35,043 bases of DNA from NCBI GenBank assembly GCA_021163155.1, contig JAGGXI010000075.1, positions 1 to 35,043 of the forward strand, in the 5' to 3' direction. Source of the stretch: Candidatus Aerophobota bacterium (lineage in GTDB: Bacteria > Aerophobota > Aerophobia > Aerophobales > JAGGXI01). Below, piece by piece: positions 7,802 to 15,107 of this stretch. The position numbers and the translations under genes were made by a program. The notes under the pieces are model-generated. The model ran no database searches. It had not been told where the DNA came from and saw only the letters and a list, made by a program, of their open reading frames with translations. Position 1 is the stretch's first letter. Each line of letters starts with the position of its first letter.

Positions 7802-8743
7802 ATTAAAATTCTCGGAGCCGAGTCTTTAGGCGTGCGTGGCCTCAGTTGTGTGGTAAAAATGAAGGATCATACCATAGTTATTGATCCCGGTGTAGCATTG
7901 GGCTACCAACGTTACGGATTGCTTCCTCACCCAGTTCAAATAGCGGTTGGCGAAGAGATCCGCCGAGCAATTATGGTAACACTAAAAGATGCTACCGATA
8001 TAGTAATTAGCCATTTCCATGGTGATCACGTTCCGCTTGTTGATGCTAATCCGTACCAACTTAAAGCGCAGAAAGTAGCAGGATTATGTCAAAAGCCTCG
8101 ATTATGGGCTAAAGGTCCTGAAGGGCTTTCTTATAATATGAGGTGCAGGATAAGAGATTTAGGCCATGTATTAAATAGAGTTTTACCAAATGCAGAGAGG
8201 CAATCCGAGGGACCAATGGAATTCTCCGGGCCAATGCCTCATGGAAAACCACGTACCCAATTTGGCACAGTAATGATGACCCGCATTAAAGATGGAGACG
8301 ATGTGTTTGTACATGCCTCAGATATCCAACTTCTTAATAGCAAGGCCGTATCACAAATACTAAATTGGTATCCCAGTATAGTATTAGCTGGCGGACCACC
8401 TATATATCTTTCGTGGATGTCATATAGAGAACAAAAGAGTGCATGGAATAATGCATTACAACTGGCTAAAGGAGTAAACACGCTAATCCTTGACCATCAT
8501 CTACTACGTTGTGAAGAAGGACTTTCCTGGTTAAACCGTCTTTCATCTAGGTCGGGACATAGGGTAATTTGTGCTGCAGACTTTATGAAACGTCCACGTT
8601 GTTTACTTGAAGCCCGCCGACGTCAATTATATAGGGAAATGCCAGTTCCTGATAAGTGGCATGAAAACTATGCACACAATAATGCCAATACTCAAAAATA
8701 TCGGGATTATGCAAGAAAGAGATATAAATGGTTCAACTATTAA
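7802..8743 (+). CDS. Metallo-beta-lactamase-fold hydrolase, COG2248/UPF0282-like
   Basis: A metal-dependent hydrolase-fold protein of unknown substrate. HFHGDHVPL is the zinc-binding H-x-H-x-D-H motif, further His/Asp ligands appear as HASDIQ and LILDHHLL, and the early IDPGVALGYQRYGLPHP-like stretch is typical of the UPF0282 group. The first conventional start (GTG 7832) would cut off LGAESLGVRG, which belongs to the family N-terminus (…SLGVRSM). The frame stays open upstream and GGGGGAAG lies 10 bases before ATT 7802, so an ATT start giving about 313 residues is preferred. It follows rdgB-coaE by 21 bases and ends just before the repeat island. Confidence 0.75.
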   Translation: MKILGAESLGVRGLSCVVKMKDHTIVIDPGVALGYQRYGLLPHPVQIAVGEEIRRAIMVTLKDATDIVISHFHGDHVPLVDANPYQLKAQKVAGLCQKPRLWAKGPEGLSYNMRCRIRDLGHVLNRVLPNAERQSEGPMEFSGPMPHGKPRTQFGTVMMTRIKDGDDVFVHASDIQLLNSKAVSQILNWYPSIVLAGGPPIYLSWMSYREQKSAWNNALQLAKGVNTLILDHHLLRCEEGLSWLNRLSSRSGHRVICAADFMKRPRCLLEARRRQLYREMPVPDKWHENYAHNNANTQKYRDYARKRYKWFNY

Positions 8744-8745
8744 AT

Positions 8746-8776
8746 GGGGTCAGGTCTCAACATTTGACATTTCACG
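8746..8776 (+). repeat. Island repeat copy A (31-bp terminal sequence)
   Basis: Begins GGGGTCAGGTCTCAACATTT and continues GACATTTCACG. It lies three bases after the upstream gene's stop. The same 31 bp recurs inverted at 9393-9423 (28 of 31 identical), direct at 9950-9980 (30 of 31) and degenerate near 11664. Sequences of this type are often found near REP-associated tyrosine (RAYT) transposases; that link is from memory and no such transposase is in the window. Confidence 0.8.
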
Positions 8777-8838
8777 AACCCCCTCCAAATTCCTAAAATG
8801 AAGAAAACACTAAGAAAGCCGAATAAGGAGCTAAAATA

Positions 8839-9027
8839 ATGAGTAAAATAAAAATTGAGGTTGGCCTTGAGGAGTTAAAGAAGGCTATCTCCGAGCTTTC
8901 CGATGATGAGAAAGAAGAGCTATTCTTTGAGCTTAACCCTGCCTGGGGAAAGGCTCTTAAAAAGATGGAAAAAGAAGTTCTTCAGGAAGATGAGGAAGGA
9001 AAGACTATCAGCTTAGAGGATATCTAA
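8839..9027 (+). CDS. Putative antitoxin of a type II toxin-antitoxin pair
   Basis: A 62-residue acidic helical protein (KIEVGLEELKKAISELSDDEKEELFFELNP...). No DNA-binding motif is evident, but its size, charge, position one base before a RelE/ParE-like toxin and a good AAGGAG site before the ATG all fit the antitoxin role. In such modules the antitoxin wraps and neutralises the toxin and often represses the operon. The acidic C-terminus (LQEDEEGKTISLEDI) resembles the toxin-binding tail of short antitoxins. The function is inferred from the partner. Confidence 0.65.
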   Translation: MSKIKIEVGLEELKKAISELSDDEKEELFFELNPAWGKALKKMEKEVLQEDEEGKTISLEDI

Positions 9028-9028
9028 G

Positions 9029-9319
9029 TTGAGCTACGAGATAAAGTTAGGAACAAGAGCTACAAGTCAATTAAAGAAGCTGGATCTTCATATAAAAGAG
9101 ATAGTTAAAAGAAAATTGAGGGACAATCTTACTTTGAATCCTCATAGATGTCCTCTTTTATCAGGTAAATACTCCAGTTTAAGAAGAATAGCCTTTTCTA
9201 CTCCTGGAGGAGAATACAGGGCAATTTATACTATCAGGGAAGATAAGAAAAGAGTCGTTGTTCTTTTTGTAGGAGCCAGAGAGAATTTTTATAAAGAGTT
9301 TGAAAGGTATTTAAGTTAA
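9029..9319 (+). CDS. RelE/ParE-superfamily toxin
   Basis: A 96-residue basic protein starting at TTG 9029, one base after the antitoxin stop. It opens with SYEIKLGTRATSQLKKLD, has the helical stretch IVKRKLRDNLTLNPH, then the beta-sheet core YSSLRRIAFSTPGGEYRAIYTIREDKKRVVVLFVGARENFYKEFERY: Arg-Arg, E-Y-R-A-I-Y and V-V-x-L-F-V-G-x-R-x-x-F-Y match the RelE/ParE fold. RelE proteins cut mRNA in the ribosome and ParE proteins poison gyrase; which one applies here is unknown. The pair sits between oppositely oriented copies of the island repeat. Confidence 0.85.
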   Translation: MSYEIKLGTRATSQLKKLDLHIKEIVKRKLRDNLTLNPHRCPLLSGKYSSLRRIAFSTPGGEYRAIYTIREDKKRVVVLFVGARENFYKEFERYLS

Positions 9320-9348
9320 AATAGCTTAATTTCACATATAACGAGAGA

Positions 9349-9423
9349 GTTCAAGCCTCAATAGAGAATTTAACTGCAGCATGACATAACAGAGTAAAAT
9401 GTTAAATGTTGAGACCTGACCCC
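9349..9423 (-). repeat. Island repeat copy B, inverted, apparently a full short element
   Basis: The right 31 bp (9393-9423) are the reverse complement of copy A with three changes. To its left, AATTTAACTGCAGCATGACA resembles the internal part of copy C (AATTTAAATATAGCATGGTA), and GTTCAAGCCTCAAT at 9349-9362 looks like a decayed left end (compare GGTCAGGCCTCAAC). Copy B therefore looks like a roughly 75-bp MITE-like unit with two opposed ends. Confidence 0.65.
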
Positions 9424-9461
9424 AATTATATACTATAAGAAAAAGTGAGAAAGGGAAAATT

Positions 9462-9728
9462 ATGCCATTATTAAGCCGAAAAGAAGTTTTAAATCTAAAA
9501 CTTAGTAGCATTCCTTCATCACAGTTAAGGATATTTGCTTCAATCTTGGGGATTTTAGATAAAGGTCCGGTTCCAAAGATTATCAAAAAGATATTGGAAG
9601 AGCCAATAGATGAGAAAATAATTGATGAGTTCATAAGGCAAAAATATAGAGAGAAAACTCAAAAAAGGACAACAAGAGTAAAATCGCCGCAATGGCTAAT
9701 AAAGAGGAAACACAAACATGAAGATTAA
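9462..9728 (+). CDS. Hypothetical protein, 88 residues
   Basis: Not recognised. It is helical and increasingly basic toward the C-terminus, ending KSPQWLIKRKHKHED. AGAAAGGGA precedes the ATG at a plausible distance. It lies in the island between repeat copies B and C, downstream of the toxin-antitoxin pair, so it may be cargo. No signal peptide or membrane segment is visible. Coding status is moderate: codon use resembles its neighbours and no competing frame is better. Confidence 0.45.
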   Translation: MPLLSRKEVLNLKLSSIPSSQLRIFASILGILDKGPVPKIIKKILEEPIDEKIIDEFIRQKYREKTQKRTTRVKSPQWLIKRKHKHED

Positions 9729-9736
9729 CTTGAAGA

Positions 9737-9934
9737 GTGATTTGGAGCAATTGTTTTTCTGACTTTGAATGGAAGATAAAGGGTATGATTGATAAAGATG
9801 ATAATATATATCCTATTCCTCCAATACAGCGAGTTATAACAGGAATCTTTCAAGAGATAGCCAAACATAAGATTAAGAAGTTCATGAAAGAAAAATACAG
9901 ATGCGAGATAATCGAAGGAGGACCAAGAGAATGA
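9737..9934 (+). CDS. Hypothetical small protein
   Basis: Not recognised. The frame is open from GTG 9737 (65 residues), but the first dozen residues (IWSNCFSDFEW) look unlike the rest. A start at ATG 9785, after AAAGGG, would give 49 residues beginning MIDKDDNIYPIPPIQRV. The C-terminal half, FQEIAKHKIKKFMKEKYRCEIIEGG, is a basic helix and resembles in style the C-terminus of the preceding ORF (DEFIRQKYREK). It may be a decayed relative or partner. It ends 15 bases before repeat copy C. Confidence 0.35.
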   Translation: MIWSNCFSDFEWKIKGMIDKDDNIYPIPPIQRVITGIFQEIAKHKIKKFMKEKYRCEIIEGGPRE

Positions 9935-9949
9935 ACAAAACAAACAAGA

Positions 9950-10039
9950 GGGGTCAGGCCTCAACATTTGACATTTCACGGGTTAGGAAATTTAAATATA
10001 GCATGGTATAATACAGAGAAAAAGAGAGCCCGACCGACC
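9950..10039 (+). repeat. Island repeat copy C, direct, with internal promoter-like sequence
   Basis: The first 31 bp (9950-9980) match copy A at 30 of 31 positions. The internal part, AATTTAAATATAGCATGGTA, resembles copy B, and GAGAGCCCGACC at 10024-10035 looks like a decayed right end. A TATAAT at 10007-10012, preceded by TGG, could act as an extended -10 for the glycosylase gene downstream. Coordinates of the right edge are approximate. Confidence 0.65.
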
Positions 10040-10074
10040 ACTATGCATATATAAAGACAAAGAGGAATAAACAA

Positions 10075-11337
10075 ATGAAATACGGTAAAGATTATAATTA
10101 CGATTGGGCTAATGTTAAGAAAATACTTGAGATGAAAGCCGGTGATGCACTTTCCAAAGGTATGGCTATCAAGATATACGAAGATGAAAGTGAAGAAATA
10201 TTTGGAAAATCTATATCTCGAGCTATGCCGGGAAAATGCATTTTAGAAAATGATGATAAACCCGGTGAGATAACTCCTACAATTCCTCGTCATTTAGGCG
10301 AATTGGGATATTCCAATCGGGTGGGGACAGAAAAAGGAAAGAAATACGTGCTTATTTGGAAACCTCATTATAAAAAAATTGGAAAGAGCACTGATGGAGA
10401 GAGAAAAGAAGCTTTAGAAAGCTCTAAAAAGAAAAAATTCTTCAAAAATAAAACATCAGAGAGATATTATAAGAGGGAGCAAGAAGTAAATTTCGTTAGA
10501 ATAAAAGCAATAGCGGATGTTTTTGCTTCTCTTGAATGGGAGGGAATTATTAAGTTTGATTTAAAGGAACCAGAATACTTATGTTTTTACAAATTGAAAC
10601 CGAAGGCAGATTTTACTCATCTCTGCCTTATGGCAATATGTGCGGGAATTATAGATTATCAATTAGCTGGAGATGCTTATCTTTTTTGGAGGACATTAAG
10701 AGATGTTGCCTCCAAATATGATAAATTCCAAGATATAGATACAGTTAAACAAATAATCTATAAATTTTTAGATTGCTCAGTAAATGCGAGATTAAACAGC
10801 CAGAAAAGATATTGTTTGGATCGGATATTTTCTTCTTCTTTTCCTCAAAAAATAATTGGTGATTCCGAATTTTTAAGACAAAAACCATACTCACTGTGGC
10901 AACAGCTGTCTGAAGTAACAAATAGAAAAATGGATATGAAAACGGTGGTTATGGCAATGAAAGTTTTTGATCTTGTGCATTTACTTTATTATGAAAATTA
11001 TGCAAATTTTCCGGAAGACATCCCTATACCTGTGGATATTCACATAAAAAGAATGTCGTATATTTCAGGAATAGTGGAAGACGAAGAGATAAGTAACAAT
11101 ATTATAAGATTTGCTTGGGGGAAAGTTTGCAAAAGAGTGTCGAATACATTAGATAAAACAATTACTTCCTTTAGGATCGATAGTTCAGTTTGGCAGATTG
11201 GGAAGTTAGCTTCTCAAAGTAACTGGAGATTGAAAACTGTGTTAGATTACTTAAATCATGAGATACAGATTAACAAAGATAAAGCAGAAAAACTTGCCAA
11301 AGAGTTTTTATGGAGGAGGCTAATAAAAAGGGGTTAA
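10075..11337 (+). CDS. AgoG-like N-glycosylase/DNA lyase with N-terminal extension
   Basis: A 420-residue protein. Residues about 140-400 resemble AgoG, the archaeal 8-oxoguanine DNA glycosylase of the HhH-GPD superfamily. The catalytic Lys of KTVVMAMK is K289 and the Asp of DIPIPVD is D321, 32 residues apart as in Pyrobaculum AgoG (K140/D172). A later D-x3-W (D369, W373 in RIDSSVW) matches AgoG residues that contact the base. AgoG itself is about 256 residues, so residues 1-140 are extra; they include a possible small domain (IPRHLGELGY...KYVLIW) and a Lys-rich linker. Likely role: excision of a damaged or modified base followed by strand cleavage. Substrate unknown. It sits in the repeat island and runs straight into a small frameshifted gene. 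Confidence 0.75.
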   Translation: MKYGKDYNYDWANVKKILEMKAGDALSKGMAIKIYEDESEEIFGKSISRAMPGKCILENDDKPGEITPTIPRHLGELGYSNRVGTEKGKKYVLIWKPHYKKIGKSTDGERKEALESSKKKKFFKNKTSERYYKREQEVNFVRIKAIADVFASLEWEGIIKFDLKEPEYLCFYKLKPKADFTHLCLMAICAGIIDYQLAGDAYLFWRTLRDVASKYDKFQDIDTVKQIIYKFLDCSVNARLNSQKRYCLDRIFSSSFPQKIIGDSEFLRQKPYSLWQQLSEVTNRKMDMKTVVMAMKVFDLVHLLYYENYANFPEDIPIPVDIHIKRMSYISGIVEDEEISNNIIRFAWGKVCKRVSNTLDKTITSFRIDSSVWQIGKLASQSNWRLKTVLDYLNHEIQINKDKAEKLAKEFLWRRLIKRG

Positions 11338-11340
11338 AAA

Positions 11341-11635
11341 ATGTTGGATCAGTACCTTTCGAAGAATTTCAAGAAAAATAGCGATGGATTGTATGAAGTC
11401 TATAATAGATTTTCTTTTGATAATATTTTTAAGACTGCTTTTAAATAATGATTTCGAATACGAAGATGCTTTAAGTTTTATTTTATGCAATTGTGCTTTA
11501 AGCACTTTAGTATTTCAAGAAAGAATTTATAATAAGTATTATCTGGGCATTGATCCTGTTGATACATTATCTCCAGACTTAGTAAAGTTGAGAAATTACT
11601 ATCTTCTTAAGATTATACGAAAGAGGCAAAAATAG
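11341..11635 (+). pseudogene. Small gene with a +1 frameshift, downstream of the glycosylase
   Basis: An ATG at 11341, three bases after the glycosylase stop and preceded by AAAAGGGG, opens a 35-codon frame (MLDQYLSKNFKKNSDGLYEV...NIFKTAFK) that stops at 11446-11448. The +1 frame then continues without a break to 11635 (NDFEYEDALSFILCN...LKIIRKRQK). Skipping one base at the TTTAAAT run would give a single protein of about 97 residues. The product is not recognised. The shift could be a mutation, an assembly error or programmed; the good ribosome site and the intact downstream frame suggest recent or no decay. Confidence 0.5.
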
Positions 11636-11663
11636 TGTATAATTCTGCAAACAACAGAAGCAA

Positions 11664-11692
11664 GAGGACTCAATCCTTAACATTTGGCATTT
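11664..11692 (+). repeat. Island repeat copy D, degenerate
   Basis: GACTCAATCCTTAACATTTG followed by GCATTT aligns with the 27-bp core of copies A-C at roughly 20 positions. It lies at the right edge of the accessory island, between the frameshifted gene and the secreted-protein gene. Being so diverged it could be an old copy or chance. Confidence 0.4.
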
Positions 11693-11755
11693 TTTCTACT
11701 TATTATATTATAAAATTATCTTTAATTAATGAAAAGCTGAAAAGAGGTGACAAAA

Positions 11756-12322
11756 GTGAGAAAAAGAGGCTTGTTGATTAAAGCGGTAATATTGAGTGTC
11801 TTATTGGCAATTTTGACCAATACAGGTGCAGTTGCTTCTCAAACAAAACGTATTATAACTGCTACGGGTGAGGGGATAATTCTTAATTATAATGAGGAGA
11901 TTTATTGGAGTGAGGAACAATTTGATCAAGAATATGAGAAATATTCTGAAAATAAGGCAAAATATCTGGAGAATTTTGTAGAAAATTTTTCAAATACATT
12001 TTTGAAATCTAATCTTAAAGCTGATGGTTGGAGTGTATCTTTTGAATCTCGATATAGCTTGAAAGATAAGAAAACCGTATATTTAACTTCAATTCAATGC
12101 AAAATAGATGGAGCGGCCACTGGGACAGCAAAAAGTCCTTATTTTAGAACTGAATGGTTGCTAATACCTATTTTAGGGAGAGGAGTTGACCTTCTCAGCT
12201 TTAACTATTTAACAGATAAAATAATTGTTTACAAAGGTGAGATTAACCATACTCCAATAAAAATTACTTTTAAGTTTTCAAAGCCTGTAAGCCATTGCCA
12301 CTACCATATCTGGTATAAATAA
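11756..12322 (+). CDS. Secreted protein of unknown function
   Basis: About 188 residues with a clear Sec signal peptide: basic VRKRG, hydrophobic LLIKAVILSVLLAILTNTG, then AVAS|Q as a likely cleavage site. No lipobox Cys is present. The mature part is a mixed beta-rich protein with Trp/Tyr-rich segments (EEIYWSEEQFDQEYEKYSENK) and no family I recognise. GTG 11756 is preferred over GTG 11747, because AAGAGG at 11742-11747 is then correctly spaced as ribosome site. It is the first gene after the accessory island and lies 63 bases before polX. Confidence 0.7.
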   Translation: MRKRGLLIKAVILSVLLAILTNTGAVASQTKRIITATGEGIILNYNEEIYWSEEQFDQEYEKYSENKAKYLENFVENFSNTFLKSNLKADGWSVSFESRYSLKDKKTVYLTSIQCKIDGAATGTAKSPYFRTEWLLIPILGRGVDLLSFNYLTDKIIVYKGEINHTPIKITFKFSKPVSHCHYHIWYK

Positions 12323-12385
12323 AGAAAAGAATATTGCAAACAAAAGATTAATAAATAAAAAGGCATAACTACATAAAGGGATAAA

Positions 12386-14110
12386 GTGAAAATTGATGCA
12401 TTTAAAGTTGCCCATATATTCAGAGAAATGGCTGATTTTCTCTCTATTAAAGGAGAGAATCCTTTTCGTGTGAGAGCTTATCAGAAAGCTGCTGATGCTT
12501 TGGAACATCTTTCAGGAGATTTAGAGATTCTCTATCATCAAGGTAAGTTACAGGGTATTACAGGTATTGGCAAAGGAATGTTGGAGAAGATTGAAACAAT
12601 TTTAGAGACAGGAAAGCTACCCGCTTATGAGGAATTAAAGAAGGAGATTCCCGAAGGCTTAAGGGAACTTTTATTTATTCCTGAAATGGGACCAAAGACA
12701 GTTAAGGTTATTTATGAAAAAGGAAATGTTAAAAATATAGAAGATTTAGAAAAATTTGTTCAGTCTCATAAATTACGTAATCTTCCTGGTATGGGGGCAA
12801 AAACAGAAGAGAATATTCTCAGGGGGATAAAGCTTTATCGAAGCAGTAAGGGACGCATCTTATTGGGTAAGGCTTTACCTTTAGCAGAAAAGGTTATTGC
12901 GGAATTAAAGAATAGTGTTTCTTCCTATATAGAAAAGATTTCCCCGGCAGGGAGCTTAAGGAGGGGTAAGGAAACAATAGGAGATATAGACATTTTAGTC
13001 TCCTCTTCTAACTCCTCTCCCATTATGGATGCTTTTACTAATTTTTCTTTTGTAGAAGGAGTTTTAGCTAAAGGAAAGACAAAATCAAGCGTATTAACCA
13101 ATGATGGCTTGCAGATAGACTTACGGGTAGTATCTCCAGATTCTTTTGGAGCAGCTCTTCAATACTTTACCGGTTCCAAATCTCATAATATAAATTTGCG
13201 GGAAAGAGCTATAAGAAAGGGATTGAAAATTAATGAGTACGGTGTTTTTACTCAAAAAGGAGAAAAACTGGCAGGTAAAAATGAAGAAGATGTCTATGCT
13301 TCTCTTTCTCTTCCCTTAATCCCTCCCGAACTTAGAGAGGATAGAGGAGAGATTGAAGCAGGAGAAAAGGGAAAGATTCCTAATTTATTAAAAGAAGGTG
13401 AAATAAAGGGAGATTTACATATTCATACTAAAGCAAGTGATGGAGCTAATTCCATTAAGGAGTTAATAGAGAAAGCTAAACAAAAAGGGTATGAATACAT
13501 AGCTATTACTGACCACTCTGCCTCGCTTAAGATAGCGGGGGGATTGAGTGGCGATAGGCTTCTGCAACAGATAAATCAAATAAAGGAAATAAATTCCCAC
13601 CTCCAGGGCTTTAAAGTATTTGCAGGAAGTGAAGTAGATATTAAAAAGGATGGAAATTTAGATTATCCTGACGAGCTTTTACAGAAGCTGGATATCGTTA
13701 TCGCTGCTGTTCATACAAGTCTTAAACAGAATAAAAAAACGATGACTAATAGAATAATTAAAGCTCTACGTAATCCTTTTGTTCGTATTTTTGCTCACCC
13801 TACAGGTCGACTTTTAGGAGAAAGAGAGGCTTCTTCTATCGATTTAGATAAAGTGCTTCAAGTAGCTAAGGAAGAAAACATCTGGATAGAAATAAATGCT
13901 CAGCCACAAAGGCTTGATTTAACTGATTTATGGATAAAAGAAGCAAAAAAGAGAAATATAAAATTAGTAATTAACACCGATGCTCATCATCTAGGTAATC
14001 TTGATTTTATGCCTTTTGGCGTAATTACCGCTCGTCGGGGATGGTTAGAGAAAGTAAATGTAGTAAATACTCTTCCCCTACGCGATTTTTTAACCTTTTT
14101 ATCTCTTTGA
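12386..14110 (+). CDS. polX: DNA polymerase/3'-5' exonuclease PolX (Pol beta-like + PHP)
   Basis: A 574-residue family X DNA polymerase for gap-filling repair. The N-terminal helix-hairpin-helix region (about 1-150) shows GITGIGKGMLEKIETIL and LPGMGAKTEENIL. The nucleotidyltransferase core has GSLRRGKETIGDIDILV with the two metal-binding Asp (near 190-206) and the third in QIDLRV. The C-terminal PHP nuclease domain (about 335-574) has GDLHIHTKASDG, ITDHS, FAHPTGR and NTDAH metal ligands. The length is that of bacterial PolX. The start is GTG 12386 after AAAGGGATAA. Its 3' end overlaps the convergent rpsI by 12 bases, leaving no room for a terminator between them. Confidence 0.95.
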   Translation: MKIDAFKVAHIFREMADFLSIKGENPFRVRAYQKAADALEHLSGDLEILYHQGKLQGITGIGKGMLEKIETILETGKLPAYEELKKEIPEGLRELLFIPEMGPKTVKVIYEKGNVKNIEDLEKFVQSHKLRNLPGMGAKTEENILRGIKLYRSSKGRILLGKALPLAEKVIAELKNSVSSYIEKISPAGSLRRGKETIGDIDILVSSSNSSPIMDAFTNFSFVEGVLAKGKTKSSVLTNDGLQIDLRVVSPDSFGAALQYFTGSKSHNINLRERAIRKGLKINEYGVFTQKGEKLAGKNEEDVYASLSLPLIPPELREDRGEIEAGEKGKIPNLLKEGEIKGDLHIHTKASDGANSIKELIEKAKQKGYEYIAITDHSASLKIAGGLSGDRLLQQINQIKEINSHLQGFKVFAGSEVDIKKDGNLDYPDELLQKLDIVIAAVHTSLKQNKKTMTNRIIKALRNPFVRIFAHPTGRLLGEREASSIDLDKVLQVAKEENIWIEINAQPQRLDLTDLWIKEAKKRNIKLVINTDAHHLGNLDFMPFGVITARRGWLEKVNVVNTLPLRDFLTFLSL

Positions 14111-14488
14111 ACTTTGAGGTTTTCCTCTTGCTCCTGTTAAACCCGGTTTCTTTCTCTCTTTCATTCGAGGGTCACGGCTGAGAAATCCTTTCCTTTTTAG
14201 AGGTATTCGAAGGCTGGGGTCTATTTTTAATATACTACGAGCAAGACCCAGTCTAATGGCTCCTGCTTGCCCGTTTAGTCCTCCCCCCTCTGTTTCTGCC
14301 TTTACATCATATCTATCCAAAAGATTTACCTCTTCTAAAGGCTTTTTTGCCATTATCCTATAAATTTCACGGGGAAAGTATTCTTCCACAGATTTTCCAT
14401 TGATTATAAATTCTCCCTTACCTGCTTTTATCTTGACTTTAGCTATAGCCTTTTTTCTTCTTCCTACAGCATATAATTTTTCCTTCAT
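14099..14488 (-). CDS. rpsI: 30S ribosomal protein S9
   Basis: A 129-residue S9/uS9 protein of the small-subunit head whose C-terminal tail reaches the P-site tRNA. It shows the N-terminal YAVGRRKKAIAKVKI, INGKSVEEYFPRE, GGGLNGQAGAIRLGLARSI and the basic tail ending SSKR. AAGGAG lies just before the ATG. Most bacteria place rplM (L13) directly upstream in one operon; here the upstream region holds a promoter and no L13, so rpsI is transcribed alone. Confidence 0.97.
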   Translation of the reverse strand: MKEKLYAVGRRKKAIAKVKIKAGKGEFIINGKSVEEYFPREIYRIMAKKPLEEVNLLDRYDVKAETEGGGLNGQAGAIRLGLARSILKIDPSLRIPLKRKGFLSRDPRMKERKKPGLTGARGKPQSSKR

Positions 14489-14525
14489 TATTTATACTCC
14501 TTATGCCTCTGATTTCTTTTATTTT

Positions 14526-14553
14526 AATATATAATTATTTTAAATTCAGTCAA
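14526..14553 (-). promoter_or_regulatory. Promoter of rpsI
   Basis: On the minus strand, TTGACT (14553-14548) and TATATT (14531-14526) are separated by 16 bp. Predicted start near 14519, giving about a 30-nt leader with AAGGAG before the rpsI ATG. Confidence 0.65.
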
Positions 14554-14595
14554 GGAGAGTCTCGGGACTTTTCCAGAAATTTCTCTATAAATTGG

Positions 14596-14623
14596 TTGAC
14601 AAAAATAATTATCGAACTATATT
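14596..14623 (+). promoter_or_regulatory. Sigma-70-type promoter with no intact gene behind it
   Basis: TTGACA (14596-14601), 16-bp spacer, TATATT (14618-14623). It is divergent from the rpsI promoter. The upstream sequence ACTTTTCCAGAAATTT...TTGG resembles that upstream of the fur promoter (23325-23355). What follows is a broken ORF and a terminator. Confidence 0.65.
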
Positions 14624-14677
14624 AAAATAGAAATTGGTTTCATAATACGGGATAAATAAATTGGAAAGGAAAGCAAA

Positions 14678-14901
14678 ATGGAGTTTAAATTTAGTAGTTA
14701 AAGCAATGAAATTATTAGAGAAGCTAATCAAATAACAAAAATAATTGAGATGAATATAGAGACAAAGAAAATCCTCAAGGAATATGCTTCAAAAATATTG
14801 ACAAAAAAGATAAAATAGTAATAATCATTGATGAAGTCGAGTCTTTGATAAAGGAAAAGCTAAAGGTAAGATTAGAAGGAAGTAAAAAAAATAAGAAGTA
14901 G
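14678..14901 (+). pseudogene. Decayed small gene in the rpsI-carbamoyltransferase gap
   Basis: GGAAAGG precedes ATG 14678, but the frame stops after seven codons (MEFKFSS*). It reopens directly (SNEIIREANQITKIIEMNIE...LKEYASK), and a shift of frame near 14790-14805 continues into DKKDKIVIIIDEVESLIKEK...EGSKKNKK, ending at 14901. Read together these give a coherent Lys/Glu-rich protein of about 75 residues with one stop and one frameshift. The product is not recognised. The remaining bases of this 619-bp gap hold the promoters and a terminator; nothing else is clear. Confidence 0.4.
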
Positions 14902-14961
14902 CAGATCGTTAGCTGAGAGTCAAAAAGAGGTCTTCTAAAGGGGAAAATGTTGATTAATCTC

Positions 14962-14987
14962 TCTTTTGAAAGCTTTCAAAGTTTTTT
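14962..14987 (+). terminator. Rho-independent terminator
   Basis: CTTTTGAA and TTTCAAAG form a compact stem (about 14963-14981) followed by TTTTTT (14982-14987). It would end a transcript of about 360 nt begun at the 14596 promoter, before the carbamoyltransferase gene. Confidence 0.6.
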
Positions 14988-15107
14988 GTAGAAGAAAAGC
15001 AATATCTAAAGAAATAAAAAAGGTTTGAAGTGATTTAGAGATTTATTTAGAAAATTATATATAAGAGTGATAGTATTATATATTTCTTAAAGAAAGGCGG
15101 TAGAAAA

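Noticed and set aside
8746-9980. CRISPR array made of the 31-bp repeats
   Set aside because: Copies are in both orientations, hundreds of bases apart and separated by genes, with no regular spacers.
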